A DNA stretch of 64,000 nt from Microbacterium endophyticum (GTDB lineage Bacteria > Actinomycetota > Actinomycetes > Actinomycetales > Microbacteriaceae), in contig NZ_CP049255.1 in the NCBI RefSeq assembly GCF_011047135.1, positions 2,418,001-2,482,000 of the forward strand, in the 5' to 3' direction. The notes under the pieces are model-generated. The model saw only the letters and a list, made by a program, of their open reading frames with translations. It was not told the origin of the DNA and did no database searches. Both the position numbers and the translations under genes were made by a program. Shown here piece after piece: positions 18,545-27,307 of this stretch. The first letter of the stretch is position 1, and each line of letters opens with the position of its first letter.

Positions 18545-19486
18545 ATGCGGATGCGGACGACATCAACGCAGCGAACGTATCGCTATGTTCGGCTCTCGAT
18601 CGTCGGGGCAGTTTTTGCGCTCGGCGTCACGCTCGCCGCGGTGTTTGTCACTGACGGTCCACTCACATCCATCAGTGCGGCCTACTATTCACCGGCGCGG
18701 GATGTGTTCGTCGGGGCTATTTTTGCCATCACGCTCGCGCTCGTTGCGCTGTCGGGTAGGAGCATCGAGCAGGCGCTCCTCGATTACATGGCGATTCTTG
18801 CCCCCATCGTCGCGATCGTGCCGACGCCAATCGACCCAGCGGTATGGGGCGGAACATGTGCCGACGCACCGTCGTGTGTTCCGCCAGAGTTTGCGGCAAG
18901 CGTTGATGTCAGCGCCGTCGCGCTCATCGCCACAGCGGCAGCCGCCGTCGGTGGAGCCTGGGCCCTTGCCATCGTGCAGCGCACACTGAGTCGCGCTTCA
19001 GGGATCGCCCTCATCATCGCGGCACTCATCGTCATTGCGATGGGCGCGTGGTGGATCATCTGGCCGCAGGGGTTCCTGCAGGGTGCTCACGCCGTAGCGG
19101 CATCCCTCTTTTTCGGTCTTATCGCTGCGGTTGCAACTATTGCGGCTCTCGGTGCCGGACGCCTCGCTCGAACTCGCCGTCGTGGACTCATATACCGGGG
19201 CGCGTATGCCACCGTCGCTATCGGGATTGGCGTGAGCGTTGCGCTACTGATCACAGTTGTGCTGTGCGACGTATGGGGCTTCGATGTGTCGCGTGCTACC
19301 GGCATCCCACTGATATTTGTCGGCGAGGCGTTGGCGCTTGCCCTTTTTGCCGTCTTTTGGACAGTGCAAACCGTACAGCTCTGGAACGATCCGGATGCCT
19401 CAGAAGACTCTGCCGCAGAAGACTCTGCCGCAGAAGACTCTGCCGCAGCTGAGAACCCTAGCGCCGTACCGAACGCGTCACAGTGA
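18545..19486 (+). CDS. Polytopic membrane protein of unknown function with repeat tail
   Basis: 313 residues with about eight hydrophobic helices, the last ending near residue 280 (LALALFAVFWTVQTVQLW). The N-terminal TSISAAYYSPARDVFVGAIFAITLALVALSGR loosely resembles DUF998-type membrane proteins. The cytoplasmic tail contains three copies of EDSAA encoded by three perfect 15-bp repeats (19403-19447). GAGAGGG six nt before the ATG supports the start. It converges with the methyltransferase gene, overlapping it by 29 bp. No function can be assigned. Confidence 0.85.
   Translation: MRMRTTSTQRTYRYVRLSIVGAVFALGVTLAAVFVTDGPLTSISAAYYSPARDVFVGAIFAITLALVALSGRSIEQALLDYMAILAPIVAIVPTPIDPAVWGGTCADAPSCVPPEFAASVDVSAVALIATAAAAVGGAWALAIVQRTLSRASGIALIIAALIVIAMGAWWIIWPQGFLQGAHAVAASLFFGLIAAVATIAALGAGRLARTRRRGLIYRGAYATVAIGIGVSVALLITVVLCDVWGFDVSRATGIPLIFVGEALALALFAVFWTVQTVQLWNDPDASEDSAAEDSAAEDSAAAENPSAVPNASQ
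19403..19447 (+). repeat. Three perfect 15-bp tandem repeats in the coding tail
   Basis: GAAGACTCTGCCGCA occurs three times head to tail and encodes EDSAA repeats. Because 15 is a multiple of three, copy-number change would lengthen or shorten the acidic tail without a frameshift. Confidence 0.97.
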
Positions 19487-20576
19487 ACTTGGTGTTGCGA
19501 CCAATCTGACGGGTCGGGCCGACGATCCGCTCGAGGGCGGAGCGGTAGGCCAGCGAAGTGTTCCAGACGGTCCACAATTCGCCGCCGGGACGAAGTACCC
19601 GCGCGGCGTCTTCGAACATGCGCGGGGCGATGGAATCGTGAATCGCGGCACCAGCGTGGAACGGAGGGTTGAGCGCGATGAAGGATGCGCTTGCATCCGG
19701 CCGCAGTGACAGTGCGTCATCACGCTGGACTTCAACGCGTGACGAGATCCCGTTTGCTTCGATTGTCGCTGTGGCGGAGGCGACGGCCGCGGCGGACTGA
19801 TCCGATGCGTACACGCGCGCGTCGGGGTGCCGTAGCGCAAGGGTTGCCCCGACGACGCCACTGCCGCAGGCCATATCAATGAGCGGGTCGGCAGAAGAGC
19901 CACCCGGCACGGTGTCTGGCAGGCACTCCAGCAGGAAGCGAGTACCGATATCGATCGCTGTGCCCGCGAATACTCCACCGAATGCGCAGACAGACATTCC
20001 GCTGTGAACAGCCAGAGAAGCCCTGGGGTCGGCGCCGTCGTGTGGCTGGCATGCGATGAGAACGCGCGATTTCTGTCGAGCGTGAGTCACATCGACGCGA
20101 TCGAAATACTCGCGGAGTACATCGTTCATCGCGGGAGTCATGTGCTTGATGCGCCCACCCGCGTACACAACAACCCCGGGGGCTGCGTGTGCGGCGATGA
20201 GTCCTGCGATATCACGCAGAGCATCGAGCGACCGGGGTAGTCGCAAAAGAACTATCCGAGCTCCGGCGACCAGGCTGGCATCGAGCGGCTTTGAGACCGC
20301 GACATGCTCGAGGCCGACCCGCTTCGCGTTGGTGTGCAGTGCTCGCTCGCCGGTGAGCGAGTCCTGGTGGGTGCGGATGCCGCTGGCGCCTGCATCAGCG
20401 GCGGCAAGAGTCAATGCCCCATGAGTGTCTTCGATAACGACAAGGGTGCCGTCGCGGAGTTCACTTCGCGCGGACGCCGACTCGTCGAGGATCAGCGTGT
20501 CTGCGGCATCCCACGCCCGAAGCTCGGGCGCCTCAATATCGGGCCAGCGGCGAAGTGAATCGAAGGAGAAAGCCAC
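19458..20576 (-). CDS. RsmC/RlmG-like class I methyltransferase
   Basis: 372 residues in two halves. The N-terminal half is a degenerate methyltransferase-like domain; the C-terminal half is the active MTS domain: SAM motif LIDMACGSGVVGATLALRHP, the acidic YASDQSAAAV, and the catalytic NPPFH motif, which is specific for N2-guanine methylation of rRNA (RsmC on 16S, RlmG on 23S). Double-domain layout and length match RsmC/RlmG. It starts with GTG 12 nt after the small membrane gene, so the two are probably cotranscribed. The exact rRNA position cannot be told. Confidence 0.9.
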   Translation of the reverse strand: MAFSFDSLRRWPDIEAPELRAWDAADTLILDESASARSELRDGTLVVIEDTHGALTLAAADAGASGIRTHQDSLTGERALHTNAKRVGLEHVAVSKPLDASLVAGARIVLLRLPRSLDALRDIAGLIAAHAAPGVVVYAGGRIKHMTPAMNDVLREYFDRVDVTHARQKSRVLIACQPHDGADPRASLAVHSGMSVCAFGGVFAGTAIDIGTRFLLECLPDTVPGGSSADPLIDMACGSGVVGATLALRHPDARVYASDQSAAAVASATATIEANGISSRVEVQRDDALSLRPDASASFIALNPPFHAGAAIHDSIAPRMFEDAARVLRPGGELWTVWNTSLAYRSALERIVGPTRQIGRNTKFTVTRSVRR

Positions 20577-20588
20577 CTGTGCGGTGTG

Positions 20589-20741
20589 CTACTTCGCTCT
20601 GAGGTGGATGGGCAGCGCCATCGCGAGAGAGACCAGCAGGATGCCAGAAATAAAGATCAGCGCCTCAAGTCCTGGAACAGAAAAGGAAATGCCGAAGGCG
20701 AACATGCCGAGCAGGAATAGCAGCAGCGAGATGATGAACAT
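20589..20741 (-). CDS. Small two-helix membrane protein (50 residues)
   Basis: Starting at the ATG at 20741, which follows a good GAGGGAGA ribosome site, the product is 50 residues. It has two hydrophobic helices (MFIISLLLFLLGMFAFGISFSV and ALIFISGILLVSLAMALPI) joined by PGLE and a basic end HLRAK. It sits between the EI24 gene and the methyltransferase, all on the same strand with short gaps. The strong ribosome site and clean membrane pattern argue that it is real. Function unknown. Confidence 0.8.
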   Translation of the reverse strand: MFIISLLLFLLGMFAFGISFSVPGLEALIFISGILLVSLAMALPIHLRAK

Positions 20742-20761
20742 GAATCTCCCTCGAGGACGTC

Positions 20762-21514
20762 TCAATCCAGGGTACCCGCTGTGGGCGGGTTTGCTGTGAC
20801 AAGGGATCGAGCGAGCAGTGTGGATCCGGCCACAGCAGCCGGCATTGTGACGACAGCGCCGAGCGGCACGAGAAAACACACCTGGGTGGCGACACCGAAG
20901 CCGAGGGCTCGTGCACGTTGGGCGCCGAGCATCGCGCGGCGGTCGCGACGCGCGATGCCGCGAGCGGCGAGGGCTCGAGAACTCAGCTCGTCCGCGAGCA
21001 ACCAGCCGGTCAGCGTGACTCCGACGATCGCACCGAGGACGCCACCGACCGCGGGAACAAGCCCGAGTAGCCCTGCGAAGATCGATACTCCAATTCCGCG
21101 CACGAGGAGCGAAAGAGCATCGAGAATTCCCTGCCAGAATCCGGAATCGGCGGCTGGCGCGTGGTTGTCGAGATCAGTCTCGATGCGCAACCAAATGCGG
21201 TTGTAGAACGGCTCGCCGATCATGAGGCAGAGGGCTGTGAATGAGACGGCGAGAAGCACGAGGGTCGTGCCGACGAGTGCGGTGCCGACGGTGACTCGCA
21301 GAGCAGTAGCCCAGATTCCGGGCCAGTCCTCGGCAAACGGGGTGATGGCGACAGTGACCGAGGGGAGCGCAATCCCGAGCGCAACGAGGGCTGCCAGCAT
21401 CCCGGCCCCCACGATTGCTGCGGGTATGAGGCCCAAGAACATGACGCCCGGCCGTCGGCGCCACCATGCAAACCCCTGCCCGAGCAGCATGGCCCCGCGT
21501 AAGAACTCTCGCAT
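20762..21514 (-). CDS. EI24 / CysZ-like membrane protein
   Basis: 250 residues from ATG 21514, which has AGGA 8 nt upstream; the frame is open further but runs into an inverted repeat. The family signature is visible in REFLRGAMLLGQGFAWWRRRPGVMFLGLIPA, SFTALCLMIGEPFYNRI and GLLGLVPAVGGVLGAIVGVTLTGWLLADEL. EI24 domain proteins have four to six helices. Some members (CysZ) mediate sulfate uptake, but no cysteine or sulfate gene is nearby, so the role is open. The RALAARGIARRDRRAMLGAQRARALGFG loop before the last helix is typical. Confidence 0.88.
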   Translation of the reverse strand: MREFLRGAMLLGQGFAWWRRRPGVMFLGLIPAAIVGAGMLAALVALGIALPSVTVAITPFAEDWPGIWATALRVTVGTALVGTTLVLLAVSFTALCLMIGEPFYNRIWLRIETDLDNHAPAADSGFWQGILDALSLLVRGIGVSIFAGLLGLVPAVGGVLGAIVGVTLTGWLLADELSSRALAARGIARRDRRAMLGAQRARALGFGVATQVCFLVPLGAVVTMPAAVAGSTLLARSLVTANPPTAGTLD

Positions 21515-21527
21515 CGCCCACATCCTA

Positions 21528-21603
21528 TTCGCGAGGGGTCGCAACACGCCGTTTTGTGCTGCGGGTACGCGGGGTGATGCGGCGTGTTGCGACCCCTCGC
21601 GAA
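21528..21603. repeat. 24-bp perfect inverted repeat (REP-like element)
   Basis: Left arm 21528-21551 (begins TTCGCGAGGGGTCGCAACAC) and right arm 21580-21603 are exact reverse complements, separated by 28 nt. The element sits between two divergently transcribed genes, so it cannot be a terminator of either. Such long, GC-rich, intergenic palindromes are typical of REP or BIME-like repeats. Only one copy is in this window. Confidence 0.9.
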
Positions 21604-21654
21604 GTCGGAGGATCAATTGCGGGTGGTGGGAATACGCCAGGAGCGCAGCTCGTT

Positions 21655-21708
21655 AACTTGATACGTAGCGGCGCAAGTTTGTAAAGTTGCTACGCATAAC
21701 ATCAAGTT
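21655..21708. promoter_or_regulatory. Candidate heat-shock (HAIR-like) operator of the clp gene
   Basis: CTTG at 21657, 13 nt, CAAG at 21674 reproduces the spacing of the HspR HAIR element (CTTGAGT-N7-ACTCAAG), matching 10 of 14 fixed positions. A larger nested inverted repeat surrounds it: AACTTGAT at 21655 with ATCAAGTT at 21701, and CGTAGC at 21664 with GCTACG at 21689. It lies directly upstream of the Clp ATPase start, as expected for HspR control of Clp genes. Confidence 0.45.
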
Positions 21709-21719
21709 TTTGAAGGAGC

Positions 21720-24263
21720 ATGGCAATGCCCGAAGACTTCACTCCGGACGGATCGAACGCGTTTGACGACTTTCTCGCGCGCTACCTCGAAGGCGAGCGC
21801 GCGCGCGCCGCGCGATCGATCGACCTCAGCCGTTTCTTGAGCGCGCGCACGCAGGAAATTCTGCAGTCGGCCGGTCGATTTGCGATCGAGCGCGGGCAGC
21901 GAGAGCTCGATGCGCTGCACGTACTACGCGTCATAGTGACCGAAGCGCCGGCGCGTGACGCAGTGTCTCGTATTGGTGTTGACCCCGACCGCATCGCGCG
22001 CGCCGTAGACGAGCGTCTTCCTGCCCCCACTAGTGCCGCTGACATCGATGGTGCCGTCGTCACGACCTCGGTGCAGCGGCTGCTGTTTCATGCATTCCAG
22101 GTGGCTCGTTCGTCAGGCTCCACCTATATCGATCCCGAGCACATGTTCTTTGCTCTCGTGCTCGCTCAAGATGCTCCGGCAGGCCAGGTTCTGGCGGATG
22201 CTGGCGTCACGGCAGAAGCGCTCACCGAGGGCGCACGTGAGACGGTGACGTCAACGGGAGAGGCACCGGAACGTGAAGACAACCGCCCCGCCTCGACAAC
22301 GCCGATGCTCGATCGTTTCGGCACCGACCTCACCGCTCGCGCGGAAGCCGGAAAGCTTGACCCGGTCATCGGTCGCGACACCGAGATCGAGCAGACAATT
22401 GAGATCTTGAGCCGTCGCACGAAGAACAACCCGGTATTGGTGGGCGAAGCCGGCGTCGGCAAGACCGCCATCGTCGAGGGTCTCGCGAGTGCAATCGCTG
22501 CCGGTACCGTGCCAGCACAGCTTGCCGACAAGCGGGTCATCTCGCTCGACCTCCCCGCAATGCTTTCGGGCGCCCGTTATCGGGGCGATTTCGAAGAGCG
22601 GCTGACCGGAACGATCGATGAGATCGTCGCTCAAGAGGGCAAAGTCATCGTCTTCATCGATGAGGTGCACACGGTAGTGGGCGCCGGCGGCGGCGGAGAC
22701 GGAGCGATGGACGCCGGGAACATCCTGAAGCCTCGCCTCGCTCGTGGCGAACTTCGTCTGGTCGGCGCGACAACTCTGACTGAGTACCGCACGATCGAAA
22801 AGGACCCGGCTCTCGAACGTCGATTCCAGCCGGTCCGGGTGGGCGAGCCATCAATCGAGGATGCCGTGGCAATCCTTCACGGAGTCGCACCTGCGTACGC
22901 GGAACACCACGCAGTGACGTACACGGATGACGCGCTTCGTGCCGCTGTGGAACTCAGCGATCGCTATCTGACCGAACGAGTGCTTCCCGACAAGGCGATA
23001 GATCTCATCGACCAGGCGGGTGCGCGGCTACGGCTGCGCACCGGGCCCACCGTCGACGTGTCGGCACTTGTTGCGCAGCTTGCCGGCCTCGAAGCCGACA
23101 AGAATGCCGCAGTCTCCGCCGAGCACTACGAGGAAGCATCTCGGGTACGAGACGAGATGGCGTCGCTGCAAGAGCAGATAGACCGCGCGGTGGTGCCAGA
23201 ACAGCACGCGAGCACGATCGTGGATGAAGCTCAGATTGCGTCAGTGATCAGCCGAGCGACCGGCATCCCCGCCAACCGCATCACCGAATCGGAACGTACC
23301 CGACTCGGGAGCCTAGAGGCTGAGCTCCACGACCGTGTAATCGGGCAGGACGACGCAGTCGCCGCGGTGTCGCGGGCCGTCCGCCGCAACTGCACCGGCA
23401 TGGGCGATGCAGAGCGCCCAGTTGGTTCGTTCCTCTTTTTGGGCCCCACTGGGGTTGGAAAGACGGAGCTTGCGAAGGCATTGGCCTCGTCGCTGTTCGA
23501 CGATGACTCGCGCGTCATCCGGTTCGACATGAGCGAGTTCGGCGAGCGACACACTGTCTCTCGGCTCGTCGGTGCCCCTCCCGGATACGTCGGTTACGAC
23601 GAAGCGGGCCAGCTGACCGAGCGAGTACGACGCAACCCCTACTCCGTTGTGCTGTTCGACGAGATCGAGAAAGCTCACCCAGACGTCTTCAATCTGCTGC
23701 TGCAGGTGCTCGATGATGGGCGTTTGACCGACGGACAGGGCCGCACAGTCGATTTTCGAAACACCGTCATCGTCATGACATCAAACCTGGGTAGCGAATT
23801 CCTCGCGTCCCGATCCGGGGCCATCGGCTTCATTGCAGACGGTGGCGGCGCTACCGGGTTCGGCAGTGAGGCGGATCTTCGCGCTCGCGTGATGGGAAAG
23901 CTTCGCGAGTCGATGCGTCCCGAGTTCTTGAACCGAATCGATGAGATTGTGCTGTTCCGAAAGCTCGATTCTCACCAACTGCACGAGATCGTTCGTCTGC
24001 TTCTCACCGACACAGCTGCTCGCCTTGAGCACCAGAATGTGAGCTTTACGGTGACCGACGCGGCAATTGCGTGGCTTGCGGAAACCGGGTACGAACCCGA
24101 GTTCGGGGCACGGCCGCTGCGCCGGGTCATCCAGCGTGAAGTAGACGATCGTGTGGCCGACATGTTCGTTGCCGGAACGCTCGCTGATGGGGGCGTCGTA
24201 CAGGTCGACGCGATGGACGGCACGCTCGTCGTGTCGTCGCCGGTGCTTTCAGCCGCGGCGTAG
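21720..24263 (+). CDS. ClpC/ClpA-type AAA+ unfoldase, likely ClpP partner
   Basis: 847 residues. A double Clp-N repeat (about 1-150) precedes AAA module 1 with Walker A GEAGVGKT and Walker [11 protein letters not shown], a short middle segment, and AAA module 2 with Walker A GPTGVGKT and [12 protein letters not shown]. The middle segment is short and contains a UVR-like [17 protein letters not shown], so it is ClpC-like and not a ClpB disaggregase, which would have a long coiled coil. After TSNLGS the tripeptide IGF (about residues 702-704) stands at the ClpP-docking loop position. The N-terminus is less canonical than housekeeping ClpC, so this may be a second, stress-induced Clp. GAAGGAG precedes the ATG. 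Confidence 0.88.
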   Translation: MAMPEDFTPDGSNAFDDFLARYLEGERARAARSIDLSRFLSARTQEILQSAGRFAIERGQRELDALHVLRVIVTEAPARDAVSRIGVDPDRIARAVDERLPAPTSAADIDGAVVTTSVQRLLFHAFQVARSSGSTYIDPEHMFFALVLAQDAPAGQVLADAGVTAEALTEGARETVTSTGEAPEREDNRPASTTPMLDRFGTDLTARAEAGKLDPVIGRDTEIEQTIEILSRRTKNNPVLVGEAGVGKTAIVEGLASAIAAGTVPAQLADKRVISLDLPAMLSGARYRGDFEERLTGTIDEIVAQEGKVIVFIDEVHTVVGAGGGGDGAMDAGNILKPRLARGELRLVGATTLTEYRTIEKDPALERRFQPVRVGEPSIEDAVAILHGVAPAYAEHHAVTYTDDALRAAVELSDRYLTERVLPDKAIDLIDQAGARLRLRTGPTVDVSALVAQLAGLEADKNAAVSAEHYEEASRVRDEMASLQEQIDRAVVPEQHASTIVDEAQIASVISRATGIPANRITESERTRLGSLEAELHDRVIGQDDAVAAVSRAVRRNCTGMGDAERPVGSFLFLGPTGVGKTELAKALASSLFDDDSRVIRFDMSEFGERHTVSRLVGAPPGYVGYDEAGQLTERVRRNPYSVVLFDEIEKAHPDVFNLLLQVLDDGRLTDGQGRTVDFRNTVIVMTSNLGSEFLASRSGAIGFIADGGGATGFGSEADLRARVMGKLRESMRPEFLNRIDEIVLFRKLDSHQLHEIVRLLLTDTAARLEHQNVSFTVTDAAIAWLAETGYEPEFGARPLRRVIQREVDDRVADMFVAGTLADGGVVQVDAMDGTLVVSSPVLSAAA

Positions 24264-24272
24264 TCTCGAATC

Positions 24273-25055
24273 ATGAACGATCGCCGCGGTCACGTCTCAA
24301 TCGGCGTGGCTGCGGTGATCGGTACTGTCCGCATCCGTGCCATTGCCGCGCTCGTCGAGCAGGCAGGTTTTCATGCGCTGTGGATCAATGACACTCCGGG
24401 CGCGGATGCGTTGGCGGGGCTCGCTGCCGCCGCGGCAGTAACCGAGCGCATCAACCTGGCGACCGGTGTCGTTCCCTTGGATCGTCGGAGCGCCGACCAG
24501 ATCGTCGATGACGTGTCGTCGCTGGAGCTTCCAGAAGACCGATTGATAATCGGAATCGGAACCGGCGGTATGCGCACCGGTGCTTTGGCACACGTGAGGA
24601 CTGCCGTTGACACCGTCAAAGATGGCACTCGAGCGCGGGTCGTGGTGGGAGCGCTCGGCCCGAAGATGCGCGCGTTGGCTGCGGAGCGGAGCGACGGTGT
24701 GCTCCTGAACTGGCTGACACCAGAAGCGGCAGCGGAGCAGACTGGCGAGACCAGGTCGCGGGGGAATGCTCGCAGCATCCTGTACGTCCGCACCGCGTTC
24801 GACCCGGATGCCGCGGGCGCTCTTGAGGAAGAAAGCGCGCGTTATGCCAGCTTCCCGCAGTATGCCGCCAACTTTGCCCGCCTTGGTGTCAGCGCCGGGG
24901 ATACTGTCATCGCGCCCGGCGAACACGCGCGGGAGCGTCTTTCCGCCTACCGCGGCGCCGTCGACGAAGTCGTGTTGCGCGCGATCACGCCGGGGAACAC
25001 CGCGCGAGACGATGCTGCTTTCGTCGCGCGCGCAGCGATCGAGCGCGATCGCTGA
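24273..25055 (+). CDS. LLM-class flavin-dependent oxidoreductase
   Basis: 260 residues with a bacterial luciferase-like TIM barrel: VRIRAIAALVEQAGFHALWINDTPGADALAGLAAAAAVTERINLATGVVPLDRR, then GIGTGG and the late strand VVVGALGPKMRALAAERSDGVLLNWLTPEAA, which matches F420/FMN-dependent LLM enzymes. It is shorter than the typical 300-350 residues, so some insertion loops are missing. The substrate is unknown. The ATG is 6 nt after TAGTCT, whose TAG is also the stop codon of the clp gene, suggesting a leaderless promoter. It is coupled to the downstream DoxX gene by TGATG. Confidence 0.85.
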   Translation: MNDRRGHVSIGVAAVIGTVRIRAIAALVEQAGFHALWINDTPGADALAGLAAAAAVTERINLATGVVPLDRRSADQIVDDVSSLELPEDRLIIGIGTGGMRTGALAHVRTAVDTVKDGTRARVVVGALGPKMRALAAERSDGVLLNWLTPEAAAEQTGETRSRGNARSILYVRTAFDPDAAGALEEESARYASFPQYAANFARLGVSAGDTVIAPGEHARERLSAYRGAVDEVVLRAITPGNTARDDAAFVARAAIERDR

Positions 25056-25447
25056 TGACTCGTGTGGTCGTAGCTGCCAGGTGGTTGCTTGCCGCCCTCC
25101 TCATCGCGGCCGGCCTTTCTCACCTGACCTGGGGCCGTCGCGGTTACCGCATTGTGGTGCCCGACTGGGCGCCGCGGGTAACCGGGCTCGATAAGGACGC
25201 GATCGTGGTGACATCCGGCGCGGTTGAGATCATGCTCGGAGCTGCGGCCATCGCGCTGCCGCGTGAGCGCCGCCGTGTCGGCGGTGTGATCGCAGCATTC
25301 TTCATCGCGGTCTTGCCGGGAAACGTCCACCAGTGGCGCACCGGACGAAACGCCCCAATGCTCGGAAGCGATCGCGCGCGATTTGGGCGACTCTTCTTGC
25401 AGCCGGTTCTGGTGGCGTGGGCGCTGTGGAGCACCTCGCGGTCGTAA
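25055..25447 (+). CDS. DoxX-like small membrane protein 1
   Basis: 130 residues, about four helices. It closely resembles the protein at 27308: both share GLSH/GVSH, the block VTG(L/I)DKD..V..SG.VEIMLG, a basic RRRVG before the third helix, and FLQP/FFQP-ML/VLVAWALWSTSRS at the end. These features fit the DoxX/DUF4267-like family of unknown function. It shares a TGATG junction with the LLM oxidoreductase and lies just upstream of the gntR-acdS pair. Confidence 0.82.
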   Translation: MTRVVVAARWLLAALLIAAGLSHLTWGRRGYRIVVPDWAPRVTGLDKDAIVVTSGAVEIMLGAAAIALPRERRRVGGVIAAFFIAVLPGNVHQWRTGRNAPMLGSDRARFGRLFLQPVLVAWALWSTSRS

Positions 25448-25517
25448 CTGGCGGTCGTCACTGTTGTTCTTAACTGGGAGAACCCACGGATGACTTGACG
25501 TCCTCACATCAGTGATG

Positions 25518-25531
25518 TGCAATATATTGCA
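25518..25531. promoter_or_regulatory. Candidate GntR operator overlapping the start codon of gntR
   Basis: TGCAATATATTGCA is a perfect 14-bp palindrome whose last A is the first base of the gntR ATG. It covers the probable minus-10 (CAATAT, 25520-25525) with TTGACG at 25495 as a possible minus-35. A dimer bound here would block both polymerase and initiation, so autorepression by the encoded GntR protein is likely. Confidence 0.65.
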
Positions 25532-26232
25532 TGTCACTACCGCACGCCGAGCGTCCTAGGTCGCTGCGTGACTACGCCTACCAGCAGATCCGTGACGCGA
25601 TTGTGTCGGGCGAGCTTGCTCCCGGGGCGCGACTGCGCGACCCTGAGCTCGAAGAATGGCTCGGAGTGAGCCGCACGCCCATTAGAGAAGCTCTGACCCG
25701 CTTAGAAGCCGCGGGCCTCGTGCATACACGCCGAGCGAAGCTCACCGAGGTTGCTCCACTCGATGCTCGACAGGCGCTCGCCGCACAGCGCGTGGCGGCG
25801 GCTCTCCACGAACTAGCAATGCGTGACGCGGTTCCGTTGATGACAGGTGGTGACCACGACTCAATGCGGGCAGCCAACGCGCGATTCACGGCAGCTCTCG
25901 GTGCCTCAGACGTTGACGGTGCGATAGCCGCAGACGATGACTTCCATGCCGTAGCTGTCAGGGCGAGTGCAAACCCGCTCCTGCCCGGCCTCCTCGAACA
26001 GGTCAGCCCCGCGCTTCGCCGACTCGAGCGCGCGCGGTTCGCAAGCCTCGCCGGTCGCGGCAGCGTTGCCGACCACGAACGAATTATCGCGCTGTGCGTC
26101 CGTGGCGACATCGACGCGGCAGCGACGGCGACCCGCGAGAACTGGCTCACTCTCGAGCGGCTTTTGCCCGAGGCATCCGATCACACACTCCGCACGACCC
26201 CGGCACCGACTTTGAATGAGGATCCGCAATGA
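25531..26232 (+). CDS. GntR-family (FCD type) transcriptional regulator of acdS
   Basis: 233 residues. The winged helix-turn-helix is typical: [54 protein letters not shown], followed by an all-helical FCD-type effector domain containing DDDFHAVAV and a later [13 protein letters not shown] with metal-binding Asp/His. The ligand is unknown; ACC or a degradation product is a reasonable guess. There is no Shine-Dalgarno and the palindrome touches the start, so the mRNA may be leaderless. Its stop overlaps the acdS ATG (ATGA), which makes the pair one operon. Confidence 0.93.
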   Translation: MSLPHAERPRSLRDYAYQQIRDAIVSGELAPGARLRDPELEEWLGVSRTPIREALTRLEAAGLVHTRRAKLTEVAPLDARQALAAQRVAAALHELAMRDAVPLMTGGDHDSMRAANARFTAALGASDVDGAIAADDDFHAVAVRASANPLLPGLLEQVSPALRRLERARFASLAGRGSVADHERIIALCVRGDIDAAATATRENWLTLERLLPEASDHTLRTTPAPTLNEDPQ

Positions 26233-27251
26233 CACTGGCCGATTTTCCCCGCCATTCTCTGATGTTCGGGCCGAGCCCGGTACATCCCCTCAACCGTTTG
26301 AGCGATCACCTCGGTGGGGCGCGCGTGTGGGCGAAGCGTGAGGATGTCTCGAGTGGACTTGCCTACGGCGGCAACAAGGTACGAAAGCTTGAGTACCTCG
26401 TGCCCGATGCACTCGCGCAGGGAGCTGACACGCTCGTCTCGATCGGGGGAGTGCAGTCGAACCACACGAGGCAGGTCGCGGCTGTCGCGGCGCACCTCGG
26501 GATGAAGGCCGTGCTTGTGCAAGAGCAATGGGTCGACTGGCCCGATTCCGTCAACGACCGCGTCGGCAACATCATGCTCTCGCGAATCATGGGCGCCGAT
26601 GTGCGGCTTTCGCCGTCGGGCTTCGGGATCGGGTTCAAGGACTCGTGGAAAGGGGCAATCGCCGACGTAGAGGAGCGTGGCGGCACGCCGTACGCGATTC
26701 CCGCGGGCGCAAGCGACCACCCGCTGGGTGGGCACGGTTTTGCGAACTGGGCCCACGAGGTCGCCGCTCAAGAAGAAGCTCTGGGCGTGTTCTTCGACAC
26801 GATTGTGGTGTGCTCAGTAACCGGTTCTACCCACGCGGGCATGATTGCCGGGTTCGCAGATCTCGCGGAGAACTTCGGGGGCCGGCCGAGACGAGTGATC
26901 GGCATCGACGCGTCGGCGAAGATCGATGAGACGCGCGCGCAGGTGGCACGCATTGCCCGCCGGACCGCCGCGTCCATCGAAGTTGGCCGTGAAATCGCCG
27001 AAGACGAGATCACGGTCCTGGAGGGGTGGGCCGGTGACTTCTACGGGATCCCGGTCGAGTCGACCGATGCCGCGATTCATCTGACGGGCCGACTCGAAGG
27101 TGTGATTCTCGACCCCGTATATGAAGGCAAGTCGATGGCGGGCCTCATCGATCTCGTCACATCGGGAGAAATCGCGAAAGACTCGACGGTCCTCTATGCA
27201 CACCTGGGCGGTCAGCCCGCGCTGAATGCCTATAGCGGTCGTTATCACTGA
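26229..27251 (+). CDS. acdS: 1-aminocyclopropane-1-carboxylate (ACC) deaminase
   Basis: 340 residues, PLP-dependent. It cleaves ACC, the plant ethylene precursor, to 2-oxobutyrate and ammonia. PLP Lys is Lys50 in [11 protein letters not shown]. Tyr298 and Glu299 in DPVYEGKSM and Leu326 in AHLGG correspond to Tyr294, Glu295 and Leu322 of the Pseudomonas enzyme, which separate real ACC deaminase from D-cysteine desulfhydrase. The match is high along the whole length (for example [35 protein letters not shown]). The GntR regulator is cotranscribed upstream. The enzyme points to a plant- or algae-associated life or use of ACC as nitrogen source. Confidence 0.95.
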   Translation: MTLADFPRHSLMFGPSPVHPLNRLSDHLGGARVWAKREDVSSGLAYGGNKVRKLEYLVPDALAQGADTLVSIGGVQSNHTRQVAAVAAHLGMKAVLVQEQWVDWPDSVNDRVGNIMLSRIMGADVRLSPSGFGIGFKDSWKGAIADVEERGGTPYAIPAGASDHPLGGHGFANWAHEVAAQEEALGVFFDTIVVCSVTGSTHAGMIAGFADLAENFGGRPRRVIGIDASAKIDETRAQVARIARRTAASIEVGREIAEDEITVLEGWAGDFYGIPVESTDAAIHLTGRLEGVILDPVYEGKSMAGLIDLVTSGEIAKDSTVLYAHLGGQPALNAYSGRYH

Positions 27252-27307
27252 TCGGAGAACCGGACTAGCCGCTCGACAAGGTGACGTCGACGCGATTTGA
27301 TCAGAAG

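Noticed and set aside
21528..21603. Reading the long inverted repeat as a terminator
   Set aside because: Both adjacent genes are transcribed away from it, so no transcript ends there; no T-run.
27281..27307. GTG start for the second DoxX gene
   Set aside because: It would add nine polar residues not present in the paralogue; ATG 27308 gives better alignment, though I cannot exclude the GTG.
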